64,000 bases of DNA from Rostratula benghalensis (lineage: Eukaryota > Chordata > Aves > Charadriiformes > Rostratulidae). Positions 40,901 to 53,900 of this stretch are shown here, in pieces. Location of the stretch: assembly GCA_013399305.1 (NCBI GenBank), contig VXAI01000088.1, positions 466,822-530,821 of the forward strand, read 5' to 3'. Position 1 is the stretch's first letter; each line of letters begins with the position of its first letter. A program made the translations under genes and the position numbers. The notes beneath the pieces were generated by a model. It was not told the DNA's origin. It saw only the letters and a list, made by a program, of their open reading frames with translations, and made no database searches.

Positions 40901-43490
40901 CAGTTGATAATTTGGCTCCTCAAGGATAGGAGCAGTTGTTCCATGGCAATAAATCTTCATATCAAAAGTGATTAGTGATGATTTTACTCTATAGGAACAA
41001 GCATAGGTTTGGTCACGGTTATTGTTATAATTCCCCCCTAATCTGAGGAATTGTATATATCTCCATGGCAGACCAAACTTATGAATTGTACGGTACACCT
41101 GGTACACCCAGGGTACAGAGAAAATGCATCACCTTTCAAAATCCCCATGTTTTGTGCTGATTCTCTATGAGAACTGCTGCTAAACTGCCAGAATTTTCTC
41201 TTAGCTAAATTAAGCTTCTTGTCTCGGCATCGTCAAGATCTTCAGGGAGCCCCAGACGTCACTTCACGAGGAAGTGCACAAGTTCTCAAGAGAACAGCGA
41301 GGTAGCGTACGAACACCTTGTTTCTGAGCGCACGGCCGCGCGCACCTGGTGGATAATTATCCAGTCCTTAATTACCAGACCCTGTGAACAAGCCTGCTTG
41401 ACCACTCAGTGACTCCTCTGAGAGATACAACCACAGAAGCCTGCACAGCTAAGGGGCACCCCTGAATCACCCATGAGATACTGTGAAAACACGGAATTAA
41501 GACGAATGAAAACGACTACTTGTGAATTAGGCTCTTACAAAGTCATACATATCGGGTGTTAGGCAATCCACTTTTAGGGGTGTGGAAGGAGCTTTGAACA
41601 TAAAGTCCAGGTGTATTATTCAGAGCAACTAGGTAGTAAATCTCGTTTGGATCCAATTTCTCCAAAACCATGTATTTCAGCAAATATTTACGGTGCTGAA
41701 TCCAAATAAATAAATTTTTAAAAATGGTAATTTGTTTTCTCAATTTCTTTTGCGCATTGAAATTAAATAGTGGCTAGAAAGTGACCATTTCAAATTATAA
41801 TTGAAAATTGCATTTTTATTAAATGTGAAAACAGGTACCCAAGAAAAACCTTTATACATTTTTATGGCAAGTTTTCCCATTACATGAGAGGCTTTCTTAA
41901 ACATTTTAAGTTTAAATGAAGAATAGTGACCAAACAGAAATTTGGACTAAAATTGCAAAGCTGTCACCAATGTTGAGGGAAACAATGGCTGTAGAATTGG
42001 AAACAAGATGGAAGGACAAGTTCACAAAAATTGCTCATGTAGTAGTGAACAATGATCTAATAAAATAAGAAACAGAAGAAAGCCATATCTGTTCTGTGTA
42101 TCAGTACTACTGATACATAAACATGCTCCGGAATTGGTAAAATCTTTACAATAATGTCTGTTTAGGGCAGACTAAATTTGAGCTTCTGGACTGCCCACAC
42201 TTGAGCATGGCTTTAGAATATTAGCAGTCCCATTTTCCTGAAGGATACTACATGTATTCTTCAATCTGTTTAAAATTAACTATGTGCAGGCTTTATTTCA
42301 AACAAATGTGACTGTGTTTGCAGGATCAGAGTTTTAGTGTGCTGAGTTTATTTTCTCTAAATTTGTTACTGTAATTTATTTTCAAGATAACTACACTGGC
42401 TGACCGTTTGCATACATGCATTCAGTGCAGTATTTTAGATAAGGACTCTTTTCCTTGGTTTTCAGGTTGATTCATCATTTTGGTAATTTCAACAGAGCTC
42501 TGTATTTTGCTCTATTTACTCAGTTTATACTTCTGCCAAATAATGACACATCTCAGATTATATATTTCATCCAGATCACAGTGAAATCCTACCAAAAGAG
42601 ATCTTGTGTGAGTGGTTTCATCAAAGGTTAAACTGGACAACCGGCATGAGCAGCATCTTATAGGACTGAGCTAATAATGTCTGGGAAGTAGAGGAAGCTG
42701 CACACACTAAAATTTAAATTTAACTCGTTTATCTCTGAGTGTACTGAATTTTTATAGTTGTTTCGTATCATTAAATCCTGAATTAGATCCTTAGTGCGAT
42801 CAGTTCAAAGAGAAATGAGCTGTCACTGTTGAGTTTTTTGGGTTATATTTTAAAAATGTGCTCTGTCAGGATCCTCATCTTTAGGGCCCAACCAAACGCA
42901 AGTGAGTTTTGGGGCAGGAGCCATGACTATATCATCGCTTACAGTCAATTTAAAAAAAATAATTACCTGCACTGATCTTTTTTGTTTGTTTGTTTATATT
43001 GTTAAGCTCAATTTTATATTCTCCAAATGCAAATGTGTAGGGTCAAATCTTGAAGAATCAGGTCCATATTTATAAAACACAACAAGAACAAAGATTAAGA
43101 GCTGACTAGGAATAGGAGGTAACACTTAAAAATAATTAACTGATCTGAGAAATAGAAATCAGTGCAATATGTGTCAGATGAAAATTAATTTTGACTGGTA
43201 AGGGGAAAAAAAAGAGTAGAACGTCCAACACTGAATATTGTAACAGCTGGTCCCTCATTAAATTACTCATCTAATTCTAAATCATCTTTACATGCAGTAT
43301 TTCATTTGCTAGCCACAGAACAGGGGAAAATTCAAATGATTTTTAGTCAGTTCAAGAAGTTGTCCTTCTGCCGCATGAATTGCCATCCATAAAAAAGCAA
43401 GATTCTATTAAATTCTTCCTAATTTGAATTATTTAAAATACATAATTAGCTTACATATTTGTCATTGCATTTTCCCTTTGCAAGGGAAAG
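37901..43490. other. Intergenic, mostly AT-rich
   Basis: No gene is supported. An A/C-rich tract is at 38928-38995. Moderately GC-rich spots lie at 39040-39290 and 40240-40460 without a clear CpG island. The 184-codon frame at 38765-39319 runs through the A/C-rich tract (Lys/Pro/Asn-rich there) and looks spurious. Confidence 0.5.
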
Positions 43491-46400
43491 CAACAGCTGA
43501 ACATGGGGACTTTTAATATCGTAATTCGGGAAAATTTGAAAATTCAAAAGGGGAGCAGGCTGGCAAGTCTGAACGTTGAATTCGTGACCCATTGGTGGTC
43601 TGGGCTCTGCAACCGGAAAGCTTCCAAAGCAAAAATGGCAAACGTGGCCTCAGCCACAGGCTGGTGGGTGGCCCTGGGGACTGTCACTCTGAGGTGCCTC
43701 CGAGTGAAGGGGAGGCGCGTTTATTTCACCGGGCAGCCTACAGTGCGTCAAAGACTCGACCCAAGGCTGCTGCCAGATTTTTCACACACACCAAACTCAC
43801 TCGATAGTGGCGGGAGGGAGGACGGAGTGCAACTGCAGCTCTTCCTCATGCTCAGGCAATTAAGAAAATAATGCAACCCATACATGCAAATATCCAGGGT
43901 TGGTTGTTGCTGTGTGTTTTTTTAATCCACATGTCAGGCCGCATGCTCTACCTGTGATTCACAGAACTTCTTCCTTGCCTTAAATCCCATTCCTGCCTAT
44001 ACAAGACTTAGACGTGGAGATAAAATCTGGGTATGAATACTCCTCTTCATGGGTTTGCACAGCAGGTAAAATACTGGTTTCATTATGAAATTCAGAAGTG
44101 AATCCCAATTTCTACAAGGCCAGAATATTTGCCAGGGTTCTTATACTATGAGAGATCCACTACTCCCTACTTCTGCTGCTCTTAGATTTCGTCACCTCTG
44201 TTTTCAAAAAGCATTGCTTTAACCTTGCCTGAAAGACCCTTTCACAGAATCATGAAATATTTCTGTTTATATTAAAGACAGAAATCTATCTAAAAAAACC
44301 CAGTGTGGAAAAACCATCCTGCACCACTTAAAGTTACTCCCACAGCTGGACAAGTTCTGACATCATCAATAACGCTGTTGCATAAGGACAGATATAAGCA
44401 GCAGCTACATTACACATTGATATCTAATGCATTGCAAACGTAAGCAGGAGTAAAGTCAGTGCTTGGAAACAGTCTTTCTTTCCACATCAATACTCTAGAT
44501 ATGATAAAAATCCTACGAGGATTTATAAAACAGAAGAAAGAAAACAAGTGAACAAGCGAAAAGCTCTAAGCGTATTTTAAAAAAAACAGCAAAGGGATAC
44601 TAATAATTTTTAGGTTGAGTATTCAGCACATAAGATTGTTTTCTAATCTAATTGTTTTCTAATGTTTCAGCTGCAGAACCTATGTACGGTTATCACCTCA
44701 TCTTACCAATCCACCTGTAAGTAACTTCCCTCGGGTATGTAACCAAAGGGATATAAGCCTTCCCTACAGAAGGCAAGCTGATCAGGCTTCTTCATATCTG
44801 ATTAAAATTCTAACAGTAAGATTTTTCTCTGAGTATTCACATAGATCTCCCAAATCTAGAATTTTGCAAGCTTGCACCTCTTTTATTCCACCATCCTGTG
44901 GGGCTAGGTGAGTATGAGAAGTGCTGGCCATATGCATAATGTGCAGTGTCAGGGCAGAGAATGACCAGCTAGGAGAAGCAGGGCCTGATCCTCCTCCTTT
45001 GGAAGCCAGGAATGTATTTACTGAGATTAATGTGACCATGTTTAATTTGATACAAATGTTTTGGAAAGGAAATGGAGAGGGCAAACAAAGATATGCCAGC
45101 AGGAGGAAAAATTGTATGGAAGGGAGTTTGCAGGAACTACAGAAGAAAACTTAAGTGCCTATAAAGGGTGTTAGGCTCTTGTATATATAAATTAGGATAA
45201 CATATTTTGATCAAGATATTTAGTATGTGTTGGCAGTTCCATTTAAGGGGTTTCTTTGTGCAGGTTTAATTTAGTGGTCAGACTTTCATCTTTAACAGGT
45301 GCTGTAAGTTAAAATATTGCAGATAATGCCAAATTCAGGGGAAAAAAAAAACCCCAAACAAATCAAGTGTCTGATTAATAGCAAGCCCTGACTCTAGTTG
45401 ATTTTGCCACAGAACGAAGCTTCAGCAGGGGGATGTACTCTGTCTTGTAAGAGGGCCCTCAGTGATGCCACCAGGGCCAGCTGTCCTTTGCTCATTGCCC
45501 GCCTGCAGGAGCTTCAGCTTGGCTTGGGTCAGCAGGGGGGTTCCCCTGGAGACACAAAACAGACCCCAGATGTTTCATCACTGAAGACTCACTCCAGGGC
45601 ACACCTACCTCCTGCCTGAAATGGGCTGTGGCACCCGATGCACAGTCCAGACATACCCATCTACCTCAGCCCAGCAGCAGTGACATATCTGACTGGAAGT
45701 CCTAAAGCCCTTAGGAGGCCACCAAAGATAATACGGCAGAGACTGCAAGGATGTCTGGACTCTGCAGCACTTATGGGACAAGCTGGGGCACGCTGGGGAC
45801 ATAGCCACTATGAACAGTGCTATTAGTGACAGTAGAAAAGAGTCTTTGAAAATGAGATCTGATTTTGTGTTTTTCTAACTCAAATCAATGGTAGGGACTT
45901 CTGTCGTCTCTTGAGATAGCAACCAAGTGTTTTCCAAAGATAAGCAACTGAATCCAACTGTCATCATCACTGGGAATGAAGTCCAGAAAACCACATAATG
46001 ACTGTCTAGTTTACAACCAATCAAAGCAGTCGTTGCTATTATTTTTAACATAATTTTAAGCCTCCAAGAGTTTAATCTTTGAATAATCCTAACAGGAGAG
46101 TAAAAAGCATTCCATATTTTTATTTTCATGTATTTTATATATATATACTGTATATATAAAACATATGTAAATAAAAATTTGTTAAAAGATTGTAGTATTC
46201 CTTGCGCTTCCTGCTATGTTGCAACTATCATCACAAAGAGCCCATTACATGTGCTTCTTTATCACAAGCTCATGAAAATTCTCCTTGCAAGACTTCATCG
46301 GACATACCACATCTCAGAACTGCTTCTCCTGCGTAAGTGGCTCTTCTGTATGCGAAGTCCAAGGAGAGGACTTTCCTTTTCTTTGTCCGTGGCATGAATT

Positions 46401-47382
46401 TTTGTTCAGCCACTCTGTCCCTGCATTGCTGATCATCAGTCTTTTGATGACTGCACAACTGAAACCTTGTCTTTTCTTAGGGGAGCTGGAAGTCCTTTGG
46501 AACTGAAGGTACCATAATCTTGGTTTTAGAGCCTTGCCTGAGGTGACACAGGTCTGCTTCCAGAAGCATTTCTTTTAAGACCATATGACTTTCCTCCATT
46601 CTGTCCCCAGCTTTCATGTCTAATAGGCTGACCTCCTGAAAAAATAGCCCAGACCTTTGTTCCTCTTCTGTTCATGGCAAAAGGTAAGACCCTCACAAGG
46701 CTAGTAGTCATAAAAAGTTTACTCCATCATTTTGGCTCAAAAAAAAAAAAAAAAAGAAAAAAAGAGACTGCTTCCTGATAAGTTTTGGGGGAATTGATTC
46801 TGGTAGATGTGGTGAAAAATACACACGCAAGTAGCAGGGTGACCTGATTTTTGGAACAGGCTTGAGAAATACTGTTTGTAATTAGGACCACGGATTGTTA
46901 CAATTCAGTTGAGAATCACTGAAAATGGGAAACATAATAGTAAATTGTTCTGGTGATAAGGACTCTACTGTATTTCCACTAACTACCCTCCCTACAGAAG
47001 ATCATGCTAAAGAGAAAACCCATTTCCAAGGGCAGAAGCAGCCCTGACACTTTATTGCTAGATTCTATAGCAATTGGAGCTCACTTATGGTAACCTTATA
47101 GTACTCGATATAAACTGAGAAGCTTGTATCAAATTCAGGCTTCCATTTAAAATAGATATTGCAGATATTAGGCTTCAATTAAAGAAGAAAAATAACCTTC
47201 AGTGCTTCTTTTTTTAAAGGCAAAGTATTTTAAAAAAAAAAAATCACCAAACAAGGTGAAAATTATTAAATTTCTCCGAAAAATTTAAGATGAGCTTTCT
47301 TCTATTTCTTGAGACAGTACAGTTTGTGATTCACAGGGTAACTGGTATCAAACAAAAGTTAATGAAAGCTCTTATAAGCAAT
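43491..47382. other. Intergenic DNA downstream of SSBP2
   Basis: Contains a GC-richer spot at 43560-43850 with a 122-codon open frame of unknown nature, a TA-rich run at 46137-46165, and an A run at 46740-46764. No coding feature is supported. Confidence 0.5.
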
Positions 47383-47388
47383 TTTATT
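47383..47388 (-). terminator. SSBP2: Candidate SSBP2 polyadenylation signal
   Basis: First canonical AATAAA on the minus strand after the SSBP2 stop, about 570 bases downstream. The 3' UTR between (47389-47956) contains a CA/TG-type repeat and a T-rich run. Vertebrate genes often use several sites, so further downstream signals (for example 47051-47056) are also possible. Confidence 0.4.
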
Positions 47389-47633
47389 CCTAACCATAAT
47401 GGCAGACATTTACAAAATCAAAAGAATTTATCAATCGAGTTCACCTTAAAAAATAACTTATAAAGCAGTGATATATGCAACATAAAACAGTTCAGGAGGG
47501 GAGAGGGAAAGTAAATTTTTATAATTAAAATGTAAACGTAAAAAAAAAAAAAAGATGGAATAAAAGTCCCTACTTCTCATTTCTACTTAAGATGTCACGT
47601 GATAGTATTTTATGATGTCCTGTGGGTCTGTAT

Positions 47634-47701
47634 ATGTATGTGTGTATTTCTATGTCACACACACGTACATATACATGAACCCACACATGTACACACACAG
47701 A
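47634..47701 (+). repeat. Degenerate (TG)n/(CA)n microsatellite
   Basis: tgtgtgtatttctatgtcac followed by acacacgtacatatacatga and acacacacag. It lies within the putative SSBP2 3' UTR. Confidence 0.85.
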
Positions 47702-47956
47702 TTATTGTTTGCAGTTCCACCTTGGGACTTTCAGTTATGCCACTTTTTACAGTTGCCTCAATCATGTTTGGGACCCATTGTCTTGACAAAACAGGGGAGA
47801 TGGTAGAAAAAAAAATCAGAAAAAAGAAACGGTGGGTCTGATTGTTTCTGAGATCCTTTTGTTAAACTGTACACTGGGATGAATAATTTTCTTCTGCAGT
47901 AGCTCTCTGAAGAGGGCCAACTCACTGTGGTCTTCATGGCGAGACTTGTTAACGGA

Positions 47957-47986
47957 TCACACACTCATTGTCATGCTAGGGGAGTA
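47957..47986 (-). CDS. SSBP2: SSBP2 exon f (terminal coding exon)
   Basis: 30 nt with stop: YSPSMTMSV then TGA at 47957-47959. This is the invariant C-terminus of SSBP proteins. The acceptor is ctcttttttcag|TACTCC. Confidence 0.95.
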   Translation of the reverse strand, partial: YSPSMTMSV

Positions 47987-50900
47987 CTGAAAAAAGAGGA
48001 ATCCACATTTTAACAAACATTTCCCCCACCCACCCCTGCCTCAGGTAACTAAAACCACTTCTGGACCACAACAACAGGTTCAGATTTTGCACACCCTTTA
48101 GAAGTTCCTCCTGCATTTGTACTGTGGCCTGTGCTAAGGCTGTAGTTCAATTTGTGGTACCACACCTTGCGCTGCGCTTCTCTCATTATGCAAAAATAAC
48201 AGCTATTGCTGATAAAGCCTTGAAGGTTGTTCTGGTGTTACCCGGGTGGTGTGATGAACTCAGTGACGCTTCCCATGCTTTTTCCTGGTCAATGTTGGCT
48301 ATTGGAGGGGATTTAGCTGGGCAGGTGGCTCGTCTCAACTAGACAAACTGCATTCATGGTTAGCTGAACCACACAATATACTTGAGAGGCTTTTATTACT
48401 TTGGGGGAAGAAATGAGTAAAGATACGTCTGACTGGAAATAAACTAGGCTTTTGGTCTTAATTATTCTGCGTTATCGATTTTGGGAGGCAAGCTGAATCA
48501 AGGATCAGTGGTCATTCTCCTTTATGTGAACCAAAAATTCAATCAGCACATTACATTATTATTGTAACACAAATTGAACTGCAGCCTTTATACAAGCTAT
48601 CGTTGCCCTGAAGTTGGCAGTACTTCATTACAGTAATCAATGGGACACCACAATGCCTAGAAGAAGCACACGTCTATAGGCATAATTTGTTTTTAAATTA
48701 AAAATTGAGGATTGCAGAAACACCTTTTTGGCCTAAAAACGTATAAGTAGAGGAAAACATTAAAACACAGGAAGTATTAGCGTTATGAAAATTGATACAA
48801 GAAACAGAAAGATAACTTCACTTTTGCAACACCAGGTATGTAATAAAAAAGCTTGTCAGAGCTACGGTCTCAAGCTGACCATTTCCAGTTGTCCAAACAG
48901 ATTAGTAAAAGTGTTTTGGATGGATCTTTGCTGTCATGTAAACTACATCAAATGGACTGCTTGGGTAACATCTATTTTGTCCCATGTCAGGTTTCTGATG
49001 TTTGCCCATCCCATCACGTGGTGAGCACCCCCACAGTGGGCAAGCAAAGCTTGGAAGAACTTCTTTTAGCCAATGTCAGAGACCAGCTCAAATGCTTAAA
49101 GCAAAGCATTTGATGTAGTGCTCTCCTGTATCTGAGCCAAATTACCTGGATAATCACTTTGGACAAGGGATCTAGAGGTGATCTACAGGTGTTTTAACTT
49201 ATTATCAGCCAAGCACCATTTCCAACACCCAACCAAAACTCTTGGCGAACTGAACAGCAAATTTGCATGAGAAATGACTTCTCAAAAATGCGTACTCTAG
49301 CCAAATACCAAAATATCATAGAATCATTCAGGTTGGAAGAGACCCTTGAGATCATCAAGTGCAACCATCAGCCCTACTCTACACATTCCTCCCCTACACC
49401 ATATCTGCCAACACCACATCTAAATGACTCTGAAACGCATTCAGGGATGGAGACTCAACCACCTCCCTGGGAACATGAACTGGAAAGCACGACAGTTCCC
49501 CAAGACTACAACATGACTTATTGGCATGAATCACGAGTGCCTTGTAGGCATTCATCTCATGTAAAACCTGGAGAAAACTTGAGTACAGCTGATATCCTAC
49601 TTTTCATGACTTCGGTTTGGTGAACTGGCCTACCTGCTGATCACGCTGCTTGCTCTCAGTACAAGCAACACATACCAAATCAAGAGTCAAGGATCACCAC
49701 GACCAAGGATCAAGGAACATTTAATGGAGGTTCTGTGGTTACGGTTTCTTTGGCAGATATTGAAGCATCAGTCTTTTTGGGTTGCACAAACCATTGGAGT
49801 GTTTTCTCCAATACTACACATAGTCTGAACATGTCCTCTCTTTACGAAGACACCAACAGCTAATGTGCAGAAACTCTTCCTTCACACTAGTTAAAGAAGC
49901 AAACCCCCAAGCCCTCAAAATCTGATGCCTGTGCTATTTGCCATGCAATTTGACTGCTTTGTGATCTCACAGAAACTGTTAACTGGTCACAACTTGTGAG
50001 CTGAACTTCACCACTGGCACAGTTAATGGAGTTGCAGTCACTTCTGGCAGCAGTGATTTCCAGAAAGAACAGAAGTGTTGAAGCCACTCACCACTTCTGA
50101 AAAACCAGGCCACTCCCATTTAAGAACCTAAATGTGGCTTTAGAAACCCAGCTTCAGGCACATGAGGACCAAAGTACTGTACTCCTGCTTTGTAACATAT
50201 TTGACACCACGTTTTGCTGCCTCCAGCATTCTCCATTTTTTAAGAAGCGCCGTTTCCCCCCAGAATGAACACTAGAGGGAACCTGTGCATTTTCTGGCTC
50301 TAACAGCACACTGCATCTTTACAACGCGAGGTCTACTGGTGCTCTAATTATACACTTCAGTGTGAATCCTGCTCTAAAAGACATTCCCTGCAAGACACAT
50401 TGTTTAGGAGTCAAAGGTTGGGCAACCACACAGTGAAAACACTCAAAATGGAAGGATCTGTCAGCTCTGTGTATTCAGGCTGCTGGGATATTGCCTGACA
50501 AATGCCTGTTGTGCATTGCTGAATACACGCGGCGTAATTATTACTGCTTGACAGATCTAACTTTCATTGACAACTGACCTCTTAATCTAGGGAACGAGTT
50601 TCTGCAGTAAATCTGCACCTCCCATATTTTTCAGTTTCAGCTCAACTTCCAGCAGTATTTTGCACAATTTTTTTTTTTTTTGTTGAATCAATACTATAAT
50701 TTTAGAATCTAGTAAAAAACACAGTAAGGCACAGTACTGCATTACAAGCACACTACAAAGCTGTTTGTTCTTGCTGTTATTTTTCTTTTCTTTTTTTTTT
50801 TTTTTTAAAGAAGTTGCCAGAGATAAAGGTTCACAGAGTGAAAAAAAGAGCTAGGTAAAAAAATACTTACACTCTCACTCTGAAAAGGGTTTAGGAAGTT

Positions 50901-53900
50901 TCCACCCATCTCACCGTCATCCCTGGGAGTGCCAGGCTGATTACTCATGCTCATATTACTGGGGGAGTTCTGTTAAATGAAATTTTAAAATATGGATTAA
51001 ATGTTGAAGATTTCATTTTCCAGCTTCACCAAGTGTGCTAAAAGGCACACTTTACACGACACCATAGTACACAAAGATGCACTGTGCAACCTGCGGGGAT
51101 TTTCAAAGACAAAAAAATAAGCCTCTGCAGGATTCTGCATGATTCAGTCACTAATTTTAGCCCGTAAAGCAGTATTTCCTTCCCTGAAGCAAGAATTATT
51201 TTTCTGTAATTCTTGTTTTCAGGCAACAGTCAGCATCTTCCAGTGGAGTCAGGAAAAGCTGTGAGTGGCTGCAGCAGGTACAAGTGGCAGCGCTGTCACT
51301 ACATTAAATCGTGTGCCCAAATTCAGCGAGGTCCACGAGCGTGTGCCGTGACATCTGGTGACTTATGGATATGTACTTAAAGGTGGACACACGGATGGAT
51401 ATGGCCTACACAGACCTTCACAAAGGCCTGGGGTCTTTGTGCACTGTGTTCACAGTTTATTGAAACGCCGTTTCACAAGCAGCTCACAAGTGCGGCTCAA
51501 GTGCTAAAGCACTTCACGGAGCACAGCTAACACACAGCAGTTACAGGCCGAAGAGTTAGCAAGCGTTTTGGATAAAAGCCTCCTGAGTAACAGCTGGCCA
51601 CTGGACTAGGCCTGCAAACACCCGAGGAGCTGTACTTTTCCTATTTGCTCGCACAGAGCTCAATGCAACAGCATTTTACTGCTTTTCCAGGGGCGAGGTG
51701 GAATGCGATGCTAATAAATAATAATGCAAAGCCTTCTGAAGATGAGTTCATTTGGTTTGGGGCTGCTTTTTTTTTTTTTGCAAAAGTGCACAACCACCTC
51801 TGTAACGTTCAGAAAAGGCTTTCAGGATCCAGTTACTGAAAGAAAGGGTGCAACAAGGTGACTGTCACAGAAATTATTCTAAGGCAATGGCTAATACATG
51901 ATGATTGCAGGCACTACAGTTAGTTAGGTGTTTTTACAAAGCTGATTTGTGGTACCCAACCGTGCCTGGAGCAGGGGCAATTCTCATCTCATCACTGTTA
52001 GGATTCCTCCTAATAAAGGATTTGTGATGGAAAAGGAGCAGCCAGGGGAAGGAGGGAGTGAAGTCATGAACATCATTGTGAAATGTTTACATCTATAACA
52101 GTGTAGGCTATTTATTTATTTATTTTTAATCCGGGGAAAAAAAATGAATGCAATATTTGCTGTGATGATTTTACTTACAAAACCACAGATCTGCTATTTC
52201 ACAATAAATCTAACACAAGCCTCGTGGAGGCAATGGGCAAGCCAACAAAATGCAACTCCAAAAGTGGCTCTTGATCAAAGTGACCAAATCATAAAGGCTC
52301 TAGGAATCCTAAGCGAACTTGTTTAGTTTTTCTGATGTTATTTTAAACTGCAATCCTGAGACAGTATGTCTGTTAGAGGGTTTTTTCCTTAAAAAACCCA
52401 AGATATTTAGCACTTTGAAAATACACGCATGCAATCTTCATTTAGTGTAACTGAATCTGCAAAAGGTCAAACATTGAATGAAAAATAGGAAACACTGAGA
52501 AAAGAGAAAGTCTTCCTTTCCTCACAGCTACACGGCTATTTATCCCCTGGCACTATAATGATGTATGTAACTTAAATATTGCAACATATTCCACTGTTCC
52601 ACAGGATTCACTTCACCTCCAAAGAGAAGAAAAAGAAGAATCATTCCAAGCTTCATCAAATACCAAAACTTAAATCTGTTGCTTTTAGCTAATACCTGAG
52701 CAGAGCAGTACGACTGATGGCTGTACACACGGTCTGCTGCACCGGGTATTTTGGGTGGTTAATGTGAGGCTGCTGTTAAGTTATCACCATGTTCCCCCAA
52801 GGGAAGATCACCATTCTCAGTCTGAATGGCCACATGTGTTCATGTGTTCAGCTCATTGTACTTATGTTCAGTTATAGACATAAAATTAATTACCTAAGTG
52901 ACATACAGACATAACTGTGTTTTATTAGCACCTGAAGTGCAACTTCCAGAGTGGGGTCAAGACCCTGCCTTTGCCTTTTAACTTTCTTCAGCTCAGTTAA
53001 CTTCTGGGCTTCTGAAACCGTGATCCCCAGATCTCCAGGAATCACTGAACAACATGTCCATCAAAGACAACTAAAAGCCTAAATTGTTAATTAACAGCTG
53101 ACAATTAAGTCAGCTATTTGGTGAAGTTAGTATAGCAAATATTTAGCGATCCACAGCTTGGAAAATGGTTAAAAATTATCGTTTCAGTTCAACCACAACT
53201 GTTGCACCTTTAAGCAGGATTTAATTCAGGGAAGTCCTGTTGCCTGTGTTATGCAGGAGGTCATACTACACAATCCTATCAGTCCCTTCTGGCTTTAAAA
53301 TCTATGAATATAAAATTTAAAACCCACTAAGGCCTTGTCACATTTATTTTATATGACGCTCCCGCACTTTTGTTCATTCCTGGGGGATTTGCCCCTATTT
53401 TATCTTGCTCTGTGTAGTGCAAAGCTTTGAAATTCTGCAATTGCTACAGTACGCCAGCCCCCAAGGGTTCAAATTCCTGACATAAACGCTTTTATAGCAA
53501 CTCCCCTGGGCTGCTTTTATGGCCAGTACGGGGCCTGGCATTGCAGCGCTAGCTGAGGTTTTCCAAAGCAAGTATGTCTTTCATGTCTGCACAAATTCCA
53601 TGGGCACTGCAAGAAACACTGGTTATTAATGTTTATTTAATATGCATAATTTCAGTTCATTTACTTCCCCCATCTCAATCTACTTCATAAAAACTTCATG
53701 TCCTGCCATTCAGCCAAATAAATTGAAATCCTCTCTAGAAAATGCAGCTCTGCTTCCTGTGAGCTGTAGTGATTCTACCAAGACTGGATTAATAATCTGA
53801 TAATCAATCAGCACCTCTAACATGTATTTTACTTGCAGTCCTACACCTGCACTTCAGGACACTACACTTAGGACACTTCCCATCAGACCAGGTTGCTCAA

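Noticed and set aside
48124..48342. 72-codon hydrophobic plus-strand frame in the SSBP2 last intron
   Set aside because: No family resemblance, antisense to the gene, no splice or promoter support.
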